From contig JAQGEQ010000322.1 in the NCBI GenBank assembly GCA_034620365.1, positions 327,153-391,152 on the forward strand: a stretch of DNA of 64,000 nt, given 5' to 3'. This DNA comes from Pegea sp. RAD2-039 (taxonomy: Eukaryota > Chordata > Thaliacea > Salpida > Salpidae). The notes under the pieces were generated by a model that was not told the origin of the DNA, did not search any database, and worked only from the letters and a program-made list of their open reading frames with translations. The position numbers were made by a program, and so were the translations under genes. This document shows, piece after piece, positions 1 through 14,790 of the stretch (its first letter is position 1; the number at the start of each line of letters is the position of its first letter).

Positions 1-287
1 AACTTTTTCAATTTAATTCTTTTTGATTTTCAGCTTTCAGAATCGTCTAATATTTTTATTATCCTCAGAAACAACTTGTTTTTTACTTTTCTAATTTCTT
101 CTAAAACTCAATCACTCACAAAGAAATCGCGATTCGCTTCATCGAACACTCTTGTTTATTTAAGTTGTAACACACGGACCATGAGTTGATGTATTGGGCT
201 GTTAGACACATTTCATTATCATACAAACATGTATAAGAAAGTTTTATTGACCTTTGACACCGCTAACACTACTCGTGACGTCATCAG

Positions 288-1818
288 GGCGAAGTCTCTA
301 CCAAGGAGTTTATTTTTATGTTGGAATCGATGAAAGCTTGTAAGCATTTATGGAAATGTGCAGTTGAACATCATGCTTTCTTCCGTCTCAAGCAAAATGT
401 TTCATCACAAACAAGAAATCAATTTATTAGACTAGGATCAAGGTAACAAGCTCACCACTTCTGATCTTCATCACTTCCTGATCTCCATCACTTCTTGATC
501 CTCATCACTTCTGATCTTCATCACTTCCTGATCTTCATCACTTACTGATCTTCATCACTTCCTGATCTTCATCACTTCATGATCCTCATCACTTCCTGAT
601 CTTCATCACTTACTGATCCTCATCACTTCCTGATCTTCATCACTTCCTGATCCTCATCACTTCCTGATCTTCATCACTTACTGATCCTCATCACTTCCTG
701 ATCTTCATCACTTCCTGATCTTCATCACTTCCTGATCTTCATCACCTCCTGATCTTCATCACTTCCTGATCTTCATCACTTCCTGATCTTCATCACTTCC
801 TGATCTTCATCACTTCCTGATCCTCATCACTTCCTGATCTTCATCACTTCCTGATCTTCATCACTCCCTGATCCTCATCACTTCCTGATCCTCATCACTT
901 TCTGATCTTCATCACTTCCTGATCCTCATCACTTCCTGATCCTCATCACTTCCTGATCTTCATCACTTCCTGATCCTCATCACTTCCTGATCCTCATTAC
1001 TTCCTGATCTTCACTTCCTGATCTTCGTCACTTCCTGATCCTCATCACTTCATGATCTTCATCACTTCCTGATCTTCATCACTTCCTGAACTTCATCACT
1101 TACTGATCTTCATCACTTCCTGATCTTCATCACTTCATGATCTTCATCACTTCCTGATCTTCATCACTTCCTGAACTTCATCACTTACTGATCTTCATCA
1201 CTTCCTGATCTTCATCACTTCCTGATCTTCATCACTTCCTGATCCTCATCACTTCCTGATTCTCATCACTTCCTGATCTTCATCACTTCCTGATCCTCAT
1301 CACTTCCTGATCTTCATCACTTCCTGATCCTCATCACTTCCTGATCCTCATCACTTCAGGAACTTGATGCTTTCAGATTCCGACCTAGCGGAAGAACAGA
1401 GATCCAAATAACGCGACGCGCGACTCACCGGAAGTCGATCAACTTCGAACGGAAGCCGAGTCGAAGATACTCCCGAAGACCCACATTCACCGCAGGCGGA
1501 GGTAGCTTTTTTATTACATCCTGATCTTCTGATCCTGATCTTCATTTTCAGCATCTTCAAGATCACGAGGATTTGATGAAGATCAGTACTTCAGTCGTCA
1601 CATTCCTACATCCGGACCAGCGGCTCCTCCTCAAAAATCTGCTCCGAACAATAAGTGAGTTGATGACGTCATTGCTTCAAAATTTCATAGAAATTTGCAG
1701 AAGAATTCCGGCGCCCTTAAATGGGGCGAGACAAGTGGACCGCGGGCGTGTTTCCGCAAACCGGTCCGCACCCTACATTCGTCAAAGTGCCCGACAAGCT
1801 TATGGTATACCAGTTTGA
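288..1818 (+). CDS. FERM-domain (band 4.1/FRMD-like) protein, 3' end of gene
   Basis: Four exons can be joined in frame: 288-442, 1377-1501, 1552-1654 and 1701-1818 (TGA at 1816-1818). The first encodes the end of a FERM domain, with the hallmark stretch [18 protein letters not shown], and ends in RLGSR. The second continues [10 protein letters not shown] and an Arg/Ser-rich stretch typical of the FERM-adjacent region of 4.1/FRMD proteins. The remainder is a short, basic, proline-containing tail ending QAYGIPV. Proteins of this family link membrane proteins to cortical actin, often under phosphorylation control through the FERM-adjacent segment. The start and most of the FERM domain lie left of the window; the acceptor at 286-287 is the best available but not the only option. 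The intron at 443-1376 is almost entirely a minisatellite. Which FRMD/EPB41 paralogue this is cannot be decided from the visible part. Confidence 0.88.
450..1368. repeat. 17-bp minisatellite inside a FERM-gene intron
   Basis: About 54 tandem copies of a 17-bp unit read as CTTCCTGATCTTCATCA, with common variants (CTTAC or CTTCAT for CTTCC, GATCCTC for GATCTTC, GAACTTC). The array begins just after the donor at 443 and stops next to the acceptor at 1375-1376. The unit length is not a multiple of three and the array is intronic. The following intron (1502-1551) carries a degenerate version of the same unit. Confidence 0.97.
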
Positions 1819-2999
1819 GTCCACAGTCAAGTGGACTGTTTTTAATTTCAATTCATCACTATTATGGTCGTTTTTTATTATTCCTTTTTTGATTTTTGGC
1901 TTATTATCTCATCAGCTTTATTCTTTGTGTTTGATAGTCAACATATCTGCCTTTTGTGAGTTTCTTGGGGTTAATTGAACCAAATATTCGACCATCAAGT
2001 CATTTTATTTTCTGACCATTTTGTTGCTTTTGTTAAAATCAGTTTATTAAGAAATGTTTTTATTCAATTTTGAACTTTCCTGACTTTTCACTAATTTGTA
2101 TATTTTATACATCAATTAAATCAAACCAAGTCTTTAAAACAATTAGGAATTTTCGTTTTTTTGTACAAACTAGCCTTTTTTGTCAATTTACCATTTGACG
2201 TTTTCATGTTTCATTCAACAAATACCTTTTCAAGTGTTTTAGTATCTTTAAATTATTTCGAATTATGCTAATAAATTGCTAGAATTATTTTTGTAGAAGC
2301 TTTTATTCAACTTCATTTTCAGCGGAAATATTTGTTAAAAAATCACTTAGTTAAGAATATTTTTACTTGTGCTTTTTAGTACACTAGATGAAAATAGTTT
2401 GAAGATAGTTTTAATGGTTTTCACAAATGATTTGTTAACAATTCCCATCAATACTTTAATGGTGCTTGTTGATTATAAAGCTAGCTAAAGTGCTTGTAAA
2501 AATAAACAAACTTGAAACAAAGTAAACTACCAACAAGCCAAGTTGAAAACAGAAAGTCAAAAAATTGCAAAAAGAACTATTTAAGTCTCAAACTAATAAA
2601 TAGCTATTTAGAAATAATTAATATTTGAAAATTAAATCATTTTTATTTGAAAGACATTTAAAAAAGATATAAAAACTAATTTTGCTCATTTTTAAATTAC
2701 AAATTATGTAATCCTATCATAAATAGTAAGGTAGAAAAGTTTAGATGAACAACAGCAAGATAATGTTACGTTTCTTTACCATACAGTTAAGTGCTTTTTT
2801 GTACGTAATTGTGGTCTTCTTGGCACCTTTGACCACCAAGTGCTTCTTCATAATTACTTCTGGTTGCTTATTAAAGCTTGATCATTCATGAAAGAGTTTA
2901 GAACTGAATTTGTTGTGTGGCATCTTTGCTTGTATTACAAATAATATTTCTTATTGCGCTGCCAAATTTTGATTAAGCTAATTGTCTTACAAGACCTTT
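1819..2999. other. AT-rich gap without a gene
   Basis: This stretch follows the FERM-gene stop codon and is presumably 3' UTR followed by intergenic DNA. Only short chance reading frames, T- and A-runs and no recognisable protein family were seen. Confidence 0.6.
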
Positions 3000-4470
3000 A
3001 TTTATTCACTTATTTCAATATATGCGAAGGAGGGTTGCCTAGAGAAAGCACCTCCCGCTAACACACATTCTCACAAATAACATCTATTTAGTCAAAAATA
3101 TACAAAGCAAAAGATGTAACACATGGCATTTCAGTAGTTCTCAAAGCATATAACAGTGAACAATTACATAGAATGTTGATAATATAACCAAGAGAAAAAA
3201 ATCACAGTTTAGAAATGACAATTGTGGCAATATTATAACGGTTCAACTTCTTCTTGAACCTAAGCTTGTGATTTATGAAGCCAAAAAACGTTTTCTTGCT
3301 AGGTGAAGATAAAACTGCACTTTCTTTTCCTAAAGAGAAATTAGAAATAAATTTCTTGTAAACTATTTAAAGATCTTTGTACAGAGATTTGATGGAAGGA
3401 TCTGTTTTAGTTTGTTTGTTTAAGAGGTTTTTTAAATGTTGTAAATTCTTTAAATTTTTGGGTAAATGTGCTTTTTTGTTGACTCTATAAAAAGGTATGA
3501 ATTTTTCGATTGACTCTGTATCGATTTTAGTAAACCTTGAGTAAATAGTATTGATGTCTTTGGAAGAGTTGAAAACAGAAATCCAGTCAACATCTGATAG
3601 AAACTTTTTAATAACATTATAATTTCTACAGTAAAAATTCCTTTTGCTTGAAGTTTTAACGTTCACAGAAAAATTTTGATGGAGCTTGAATTCAATCATG
3701 TTGTGATCGCATGTCAGAGCAAAAGATTTTTTTTGATCAACGTAGATAAAGTTCTCAAGTTTTGATGTGATAAGAAGATCCAAAGTATTACCACTAACTT
3801 GGGTTGGAAAAGTAACCATCTGAAATAGGTTATTGGCATCGAGAAAGCTTACCAAGCCATGACTTAAAATGGCTAAACTATGAGTGGCGCTATCCAAGAA
3901 ATACGTAATGGTAGATGATAGATATTCAGAATAACATCCCTAATGTAATGTTTTGTAAATTACGCAAACACCCCTGCCTCTATCATACAGTCTGTCACAG
4001 CACAAAACAAAAAAAAGATTACCAGAAAAGAATCAGGATAAAACGGTTTCAACCAAGTTTCAGTAATAAACACAAATGTGAAATCTTGAGAATGCGAAAG
4101 AGCTTTCAAAAGGAAAATCTATCAATATAATGGAAGGATGGTGCGCCTTAATTGTGTGCGGAGAGAATGTAAAAAAAGAAGATGTGGGCCCAGTGGTTAT
4201 TTGCCACTTTCGTTTTTTGAAAAAAACCTTGAAGATTCTCAAGGCCCATGGTGGGTCTCGAACTTTGTATTTGAAATCAGTTGGTTGTTCCTTCTGGTTT
4301 CGGTTATACTTCTCTTTTAGAAGACGATTATTTTCTAAGCGATCATCTTCACACATATCATGCGCTACTCTAATGCGCTCGAATTTTTTGTCAAGTTTTA
4401 GCTTATACAGCTTGGTAAGAAACTTGCGTTTGTCCCAACTTTCCTGAAAGGATACTTTCAGCGGTCTTTG
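3000..4470 (-). mobile_element. CR1-like non-LTR retrotransposon remnant
   Basis: Read on the minus strand, 4447-4190 encodes the end of an ORF1-type domain (motifs IRVAHDMCEDDR and YKVRDPPWALRI, as in cnidarian and chordate CR1/L2-like elements). From about 4130 to 3900 there is a broken start of the endonuclease (EEP) domain, with an ETVL segment and a DRLYDRGRGVCVIY segment that recalls the usual R-G-G-G-V motif. The 176-codon frame at 3897-3367 is the second half of the endonuclease (FLDANNLFQMV, NTLDLLIT, CDHNMIEFKL). The reverse transcriptase that should follow is missing: after the stop at 3367 the sequence passes to a 3' tail (3254-3000) that is also found at 41385-41632. Stops and frame changes show the copy is dead. 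Confidence 0.85.
3001..3254 (-). repeat. Dispersed LINE 3' tail, copy 1
   Basis: About 250 bp nearly identical to 41385-41632; shared landmarks are GCGAAGGAGGG near 3025, CTAACACACATTCTCACAAA near 3058 and TATTATAACGGTTCAACTTC near 3232. On the minus strand it ends in an AT-rich tail of AATAAATAAA type, which fits the 3' end of the LINE whose endonuclease lies directly upstream at 3367-3897. Confidence 0.85.
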
Positions 4471-4474
4471 ATGA

Positions 4475-6258
4475 TCTGAGCTTCTTACTACAACTGGTCA
4501 ACTTAAGCACAATACAATAAAATATACCCTATAACCTGAAAACCTTTTTCAATTAGAGTGAAAATGAATTTATTTTCTATATAGCATATGCATCTAATTA
4601 CTGGAAAAGTAATTTTGATTACTGTTTTTCGTATATTTTAAAGATAATTTAACATAGTTTCAGATATTAAAAAAAGTTTATAAAAAATTGCTTATAGAAA
4701 AGAAACTAAAGTTAAAAAATATCATAAGTTAATGAAAATTAACATATTTAATAAATTAACAAAAATGATTAGTTTTAATATGTATTTTTTTAGTAAAAAG
4801 AAGCCTGGCAAATTTTTTAATAGGTTTTATTAAATCTAAACTAATTGGAGCTAATATAATTGTTGTTATTTAAATAACTCTTTTATATAACTTTCTTGTA
4901 TGGCCTCTCACTTTGTTATCAGCAATACTTTCAGTAAAAGCCAATTTAGTATTTAGTATTTAGGTAGTAATTTAAGCAATTTTTTACTATAATTTTTTGC
5001 TAATTTTTTCTACTTTTCTTTTAGATTTTTTGTTCAAATATTATTATTTTTTGCATTTATCAAAACTATAATGTGTTATTAAATAATTGTGATTTTAATA
5101 ACTCTTTTTCTGTTCTATTTGTCGCTTATTATTATTGTTTAAAAAAGTGATTTAATGCTTCATGAATTTTTGGAATTTTTTCATAAACTTGTGAATGAAT
5201 ATTATTCCTACCCTACTTGATTCACAAATACTTTTTTCATTCTTTTATTTTCATTTTCATTATTTTATTACCCATTTTTTTTCTTATGATTTTATTTTTT
5301 CACTTTTTTTTCTCTTAGATTTCTTATCAATTCTAATCAGCAATTTTTTATACAGATTTAATTAATCTGGATGTTTATTTAATATTTTAGATGGTTGTAA
5401 GTTTATATGTTTTAATTCTATATACTTTTTTAATTCAAGATTATTTTTTTAATAAATTAAAATTAATTTTTTGTTTTTGGCAATCTAACTATTTTTTCAT
5501 TTAAAGTTTGAACATTAATGGAAAAAATTAAAATAAAATTGTTTTCTGCTGCTTAAATTACAATTTTTTTTTAAGTTTTCTATTTTTGTTTTTATGAAAA
5601 AATAGATCAACAAAAGTATCTAGTATTTGTATAATCAGTGTATTTTGTTGTAGTAGCAAATAGTTTAGTACAGATTGAAATGTAATTTATTTTTAATATC
5701 TGTTTTTGATTGTAATCTATTTTTAATTGAACTTTATATTATTTGTTCTTATCTTTATTATGTCTGATAATAATCTTATGAAGACTTAAGCACAAAACCT
5801 TATTGTAATGATTCAATAACTACCTTATTTATTATGACTTTAATTAACTTTGTTTCTCATTTAAAAGTAATCTTTTAAATTTTAGGTATAAAACAAATTT
5901 TGATTATTTATTATAAAAATTTTAAAGTATTTTGGTCTTTTGTTTATAACAAAATTTAGTTGAACTTAAACAACTTTTTAATGTTTTAAAATTTCGTCTA
6001 CAAGTATTAATATATGTTGAAGATAAAAACTTTCTTCCATCTTTCATATTTCAGTTTTTTAACATTGTTATATCTTATATTATCAAATTATTTTAAAAAA
6101 GTATCTTGTAACTTAGTTACTGAAATTTAAAAATATTTTTGGGTAGTTTCTGTTAAGTAATTTTAACTGTAGATTATTGATTGGAATTATATTTTTTCAT
6201 GATTTTAAGTTCCATAGGTTTACATTTTTTTGTATGAAGTTTTTTGTAAAACTGAATA
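4475..6258. other. AT-rich intergenic gap upstream of GRB2
   Basis: No coding signal seen. It should contain the 5' UTR and promoter of the GRB2 gene, but no clear TATA box or initiator stands out against the AT-rich background. The stretch near 4505-4550 shares a short segment (ATAACCTGAAAACCTT) with 21945-21962, perhaps the edge of a common transposon. Confidence 0.5.
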
Positions 6259-8557
<2,299 letters not shown>

Positions 8558-11500
8558 GAATCATTTACGGCACCCGACAAATATTTGCAATTTTTTTCTC
8601 TTGCAGATGAAGTATCACTATTTTTGCAATTTTAATTATTTTTCAGTAATCTGTTTTCAATCTTTACCCGTCCTTCATCGTCTACTCCATGTTTCTAACA
8701 ATGAAGTTACTAACCAACTTATTAAATCCTGTAAATTTTCCGAATTTTTTTAATTTTTTCCTTGTAAGTTTCTCCAAATTCAATTTGTAGTATCAGATAA
8801 TTTTGTATTATAAAATAGTTGACAAATTTGGCTTTTTTTTTTCTTGTCTTTTATCTAACTTGTAGAAATGGACGTTTTAACTTGATCATTCATTCAAGCT
8901 ATTTGTTTATTTCCTTATTTGTTGCTTCTAATATTTCTATGTATTTCAAGAAAACTATTATTTTGGTAAATATTTTAACTTCTAACACAATTTATTTCAT
9001 TTGTTTATAATCCTGTTGGCAGTACTCTGCAAAAATACTTTTATAAATACTCTCTATATGTCGGCGGCATTTTCATAAAAAGTGGTTTCTAATATTTGAA
9101 AATAAAAGATTTCCATTAAAGACTTGACTTCTTTTGCAAAACTTAAACTGGATTTTGTTAATCTTTACATGATTGTTGTTGAAGAGCAATCTTCTTTCAA
9201 AGTTTTCTTTAAATCAATTTTAGCTTTTTATTTGTAAACTTTTGAAAGAAAAAACCCAAATTTTGAAATGTGGTTCAAAAAAATTAATCAAAATAAAGTT
9301 GATCACTAAAAGATTTTTCACAAACTAAAATCCAACAAATATTTCTAAATTATCATAAAAACTTTTGTGATATTAGGTACTTGGATTAATTAAATCTTCC
9401 TACTTCAGGTATTTTTAGAGATAGAATTGAAATTCCTTTTTAATAACTTTGAAAATGTTTGAAAATTTTTTGTTTAGAAAATATTATTTGTTTTGTATAA
9501 ACAAGAAATTAAAAAGATTTTTGAAAATTCTTGCAACGTCTTCTTTTCGTAGATTTAATGAACATTTTTTACACGTTTTCAAACTGCTTAAGGCAAACTT
9601 TAGGAAAGTTCATTGTCTCAAAGATTTATTTGGATAATTTTTATTAACTTCTCATTTATATATTAAAAGAAAATACAATTTCAAAGAAAGTTAAAGGAAG
9701 TAATTATTTTGTTATTTAAATAATAGAATTTGTTTAATATTTTGCTCAAATATCTCGTTTTTATATTTTTAAAACAATTTTTTAACATTTAAAACAGAAA
9801 TTTGTTCCTTTTTTAATTGGAAGAAACTAATCGATTTATGTCATTATTTCTTATAATCCACTAATGAAAAACATTTCTTCAATTCTGTAAAAAAAAACAA
9901 TTTTTTTAAATAACAGATAAATTTCTCAATATTTTAGATAAAATTATAGAAAAAGATTAACATTAAAACTGAAATTTTATTTTCTTATCAAATATTTTAA
10001 ATGTTTTGACAAACTTATGTTTAAAAAAATTTACTTGGTAACATAAGCTACTTAAATTGAAGCATTTTCACATTTAAGATGATAATTCTTTATCTATTAT
10101 ATATATTATTAATTTTATTTCTTAGTTAGAATTAAATGAAAGAAGAAATTAACTTTATTTGAAATTATCTTCAGCATAATAAAACTATTATCTAATAATT
10201 TCTTATCAGTAATTATAAAAGTTTAAATTTATGGAGGTTGTTTTTCAAGTCTTTTCGAAGAATAGTATGGTTTTATCTTTTGATTTTAAGATATTATTTC
10301 TATAACCGCAAAATATATCTTTAAATTAAACTAGTTTTAACCACGTAAGATATGATAACAAAGTTTGTGAAGTTAAACAATTAACTCTTAGATTAAATTA
10401 ATGTTTTTCTATTTGCTGTAATCAAGGTTGCCTTGCTAAAAACATTTTCTGAGTATAAAATTATTTAAATTCTAATTAAAACGAATCTAAAAGCTGAAAA
10501 TACTTTTAAACAATAATAATCTCACTAGTGACGTCATTCTTTAATAGAGTACAACGTGTATAATGTCAACAGAGGTAGCTGACGTCATGTTTGTGACTGG
10601 TAGTAAATGACCAATTTTATTAAACAGATTGAAACTTACAGTTGAGTTTTAAGTTGAATCGTCATTAAAATAGTTTTAAGAAAGTTTTTATACTAAAATT
10701 TAAACATTTAATTGTATCTATATAAATAAACCAACAATATTTTAAAAACAATAACAGCAAAAAAAACATTTTCTAAATTTTATGATTGATTTTTAATTGA
10801 AAATTTTTGTATATACCTTACTAAAATATCAAATATATTTTTTGCTCTGCTGCGAGAAAGGTTAATGTAGCTTCATTTTAGTGAGCACAGAATTAAAAAA
10901 GAATTATCTAAATTTCAATAGAGTTTCTATTTTTAAGTTCTAAAAAAAATTCAAAGTTTACAAGAAAGTTTTATCATTATTTTTGATCTATAAACTTCAA
11001 AGCAGACTTATAAAATAAACACAATAAGTATTTTTACAAAAATAAAAATATTTTATTTTTAAATCTCCTTTTTTAAACTCTAATCTAAAATTATTCTCTA
11101 TTTTAATTTTTTATTGTTACTTTATTGTCTGCAAGCTTTTTATCTATAAATCATGTTTTAATTCTTTAGAACTTTATCAACAAAATGTTTTTAGTGTATA
11201 ATAAAGCTTGGAAATTGGTCAGCTTAAACACATGACTCAAAAATAACTATTGTCAGTCGAATATAAATATAATCTTATCAAATATTAAGACTCATTAAAA
11301 AATCTTTTACATTAGTTTTAATATCCAAATTATTAGTCAAATAATTATAAAGTTTATATTTTGTTTATAAGTTAAATTAATATGATTTAAAATATTATAT
11401 GATAACGTTTTTTAAGTAAGGAAACAAAATATTCTGGTTTCTTTGTGACAAAGATATATCTTGAAACTTCACGCTCTATCTTGCTACGTACAAACAATAC

Positions 11501-12073
11501 ATGTATTGTTATGATGTTAGCTTCTTTCTGGTATTTAAATAAAACTTGAAGGTTGTCGTTCGCAATTCGATAGCTAACTAGCCAATGTAACAAAAAGAAT
11601 TAAATGAAGTATTTTAAGAAACCGATTTTTTTTGAGACATTTGTAGTACAATTTTTAATGATAATTTAGTGAATAAGTGTTATTGATACTGTACTAAAAA
11701 TCAGTTTTTAATGTTTAAATGAATGTGAAAAAATGACGTAAAAGTCAGATACTTTGATAAATTAATCTTTAAAAAATACTTAGAATTATTATTTGGTTAA
11801 AATCTGAAATTTAGGAAGTACCTAGTTTAGCTAACGAGTAAAAAAAGTAAACAGTTTCACAGTTTGATAAGTTTTATTGAACAGTTTTAGAAACCAGCAT
11901 AAATTGATAATATTTGATTTTCAAATCATCAATTTTAAACTAATTTTTTGCCTTTGGTTAAAAAATATTTTGACTTAACTGCTAACGATGTGTTGCTAGG
12001 GGTGTTGTTAGGTGATGATCAGTTTAAACCATATTTAAATAAATTACTAATTTGGAGTTTTGCTTGTTTGGAA
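8558..12073. other. Long AT-rich gap
   Basis: The beginning is probably the GRB2 3' UTR. No protein family was recognised in either strand. A 68-residue minus-strand frame at 11387-11593 is slightly richer in GC than its surroundings but matches nothing known to me. Two TGACGTCA octamers sit at 10529-10536 and 10580-10587, 44 bp apart, in an otherwise featureless stretch. Confidence 0.5.
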
Positions 12074-14744
12074 ATGGGAACAACAGTTTCAAAACAAAAT
12101 AAAAAAGTTGTTTCAAAAACTTTGGAAATGGATAAAGTCGCAATAGAAGGTAATTGATTTATAAAACGTTTCTTATAATTATTGAATATGAACCACCACT
12201 GTAAATTGAACGCTTTAATAACTTACGTCAGAAGTTATCCATAACTTTGAAATTTTGTTTCTAGTCAACTTAAAAAAAGATGAAAAGATTAAAAGCCAAG
12301 CGAAAGAAATCAGAAGACTTAAAAAAGAAAATGGAATGCTAAAAGAAGAGATAGAACTTCTCGAAGAAAGACTTGGTCAACATGACGATATGATTACTTA
12401 CCTTGAAAACTCAGCTCCTGATAAATCAAAGGCGAGAAAATAATTTAAAATTTTTAGTTTTTTAATTGATGATTAGTTTCAATAATTTATATCAATCAGA
12501 AAACGGATCGAATTAAAGACTTGAACGATCGTAATTTACCTGAAATTGGTGACCCTGTAGTGTCGATGTGGTCCTCAAGTATGTGGCAATACTTTACTGG
12601 TAAGTGACACTTTGATTGAAATCAGTCATGCGTGAATTATAATCTTTTTATGTTTTGCCATTTTCGTTGTAAGTACTTTCTAGCGTCAACTCTCGGAAAT
12701 AAAAAAATTCTATCAACTTTTTTGAAGCTACAATTGAAAGTTTCGACCGAAACACACTTCGTTACACAATTGATTGGGACGATAACGACCCAACTGGTCG
12801 AGAAGTGGACTATTTCAATCTAGCTCTTGATAAAGTACCATCAGAAGATTCAGTAGCGGTGGGTTCAACTGTTCTATTCCATCAAGGAAGGTAGATATTT
12901 CTTCTATTGATCATAAAATATCAAAAAGAAGTTTTTATGATTCAGTAAATAATCAAACCTCACGACTTCGATAAAATCCAATTTGACTTTAAAACTATTA
13001 GTACACTGATGTAGTTGCTCACACTAACTGCCAGGTTTTTTTGCTACAAACTTCTTTTAGCTTTGTTTTGTTGGTCAAGGAGCTGAAGTCAACTGGCTTC
13101 TGCAGGCGTCTCAATCCACTTTTTCCGATTCACAGATCTGATCTTTCTTCAGGTACAACGCCACATTTATTCAAGGCGTGAGCAGAAGTGGAGGTCTTCG
13201 TTGGCATCAAGGGGTCATAGAAAAGGTCTCGACTGCTCCAGATGGATATAAATCGTATTTTGGACGTCACACTAAATCTGAAGCAGATGGTAAATGGATC
13301 ACTTATAAGGTGCCCCAGATTTTTGCCTCTGTGACGTAATCATCACGTGACTCGTTCAGGATTACAACCTCAATTTTGAAGGATATAAAATTGAAGATTT
13401 AAGGATGCCACCAAATGTTTTTGACATTCTGGTGGAAGATGAAGGTTTGTTCAATCTTTTACATGATGATGTCACAAATCAGTGACGTCATAGATGATGA
13501 ATCTGATGATGAAATTGAATCTCATGACGTCTACATCTCTTACACGAAAGTAAACAGTCCTTCTGCAATCGCGAATGAAGAAGTCCGGGAAGATCTTCCT
13601 CCTTCGTATGAAGAAGTGGTTCTGGAAGATATTTGTGATCCACGAGACATAGCAAAGAGTCTGAAAGATAAAGGAGTGAAAGTGACTAGTATGGAAGATG
13701 AAGAATATCTCAGGATCGTGGGCAAATTGAAGAAGAGTAAAGTTTTCATCGCGTGTCTTAGTGATGAGTATGCAAGCAATGAAAGATGTAGAATGGAGTT
13801 TCAATTTGCAAAAAAGACTCTGAAGATTCCAGTGATCCCAGTTGTGGTGAGAGAGCTCTTTCAGAATCATTGATTCTCAATCTTCTGTTGTAGGTTGGAA
13901 CCAATTCATTTCAGTGGCAAATGACTGTTGTGGGATTACTAATCGCTGGTGATCTCTACATCCATTTTAAAAATAAAGATGTTGAAGATCTGAAGATGTT
14001 GGAGCTGTGTAAGGCGCTCAAAGAGCTCCTCCCGGAGTTACAGATCGAAGGAGTCCAGCATCTCGCCACCGGTGATGCTAAGATGTGTCTAGAAGTTGAT
14101 CCCAAAAAATCAATTACAGGTCTACAGCGACATCTAGTGTCAAAAGTTAACTTAAATACCTCTTCAGGAAGAGAAACAGCTCAGGGAGGCTCTGATCTCT
14201 TCTTCAGTTATTGCTGGGCAAACTCTAAAGATTCTTTCGAGCGTAAAGAGATCTCTGAGCTCCACGGACACAAATTCAATGACCCTCGGATGTTGCTGAA
14301 TCAATTGAGCGAGAAGACAGGGATGAGATCTTGGATGGATGTAGATCGATTGAGTGGATCAGATGAAATGGGATTGGTTAGTTACTGAGTCTTAGGAAGT
14401 TTCTGATTGGTTGTTGATAGTTTGGGCAGATTGCTTCAGGAATCACATCTGCGAAGATAGTCGTTTGTTGTGTGAGTTTGGAATATGCAAATAGCGATAA
14501 TTGCCGGATGGAGCTTCAATTTGCAGTGAAGTCCCTAAAGAAGCCAACAATCGCCTTGATAGTAGGTGAGTGGGGCGTGTGAGGGATTATTTTCAAATCA
14601 GGGGCACTTTTTTTTATAGGTGATTCGGATAAATGGATTCAGACTTCAATTGGGAAATTGATCTTAGAAAAGATCCCGTTCTTTAATCTCTTATCAATCT
14701 CCAATCAGCAACAATTAGATGACGTCATCACTGATATTACGTAA
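12074..14744 (+). CDS. TIR-TIR protein with coiled coil and Tudor-like module
   Basis: Exons 12074-12149, 12265-12431, 12500-12599, 12728-12890, 13153-13309, 13360-13444, 13494-13846, 13894-14376, 14421-14565 and 14620-14744 give 617 residues ending at TAA 14742-14744, unless an extra intron extends it (see 14791-15485). The N-terminus MGTTVSKQ fits a myristoylation site. Residues 30-75 are a charged coiled coil (EIRRLKKENGMLKEE). Residues 81-249 form a Tudor-like, DUF4537-type region (YTIDWDDNDPTGR, HTKSEADGKWITYK). Two TIR domains follow: about 260-395 (DVYISYTK, CLSDEYASNERCRMEFQFA) and 468-600 (DLFFSYCWANS, WMDVDRLSG, CVSLEYANSDNCRMELQFA). TIR domains act as immune or death-signalling adaptors or as NAD-cleaving enzymes; which applies here is unknown. 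The intron at 12432 would start with GC. Confidence 0.85.
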
Positions 14745-14790
14745 CAGACATACAAATATAAATCAGAGAGTTAAAGTTGTGACGTTACAG

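Noticed and set aside
450..1368. CRISPR-like repeat array
   Set aside because: The units are contiguous and degenerate without unique spacers, and the sequence is an intron of a eukaryotic gene.
1351..1566. 71-codon minus-strand frame over the FERM exons
   Set aside because: It is the antisense shadow of plus-strand exons 1377-1501 and part of 1552-1654, which have conserved family sequence and proper splice sites.
9449..9637. 62-codon plus-strand frame between GRB2 and the TIR gene
   Set aside because: Low-complexity Phe/Lys/Leu composition as expected by chance in AT-rich DNA; no splice context or family.
11387..11593. 68-codon minus-strand frame
   Set aside because: Slightly richer in GC but with no recognised motif and no partner exon; kept only as a remark in the gap entry.
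13472..13870. Long minus-strand frames opposite the first TIR domain
   Set aside because: Shadows of the plus-strand TIR exon 13494-13846; no family resemblance and no fitting splice sites.
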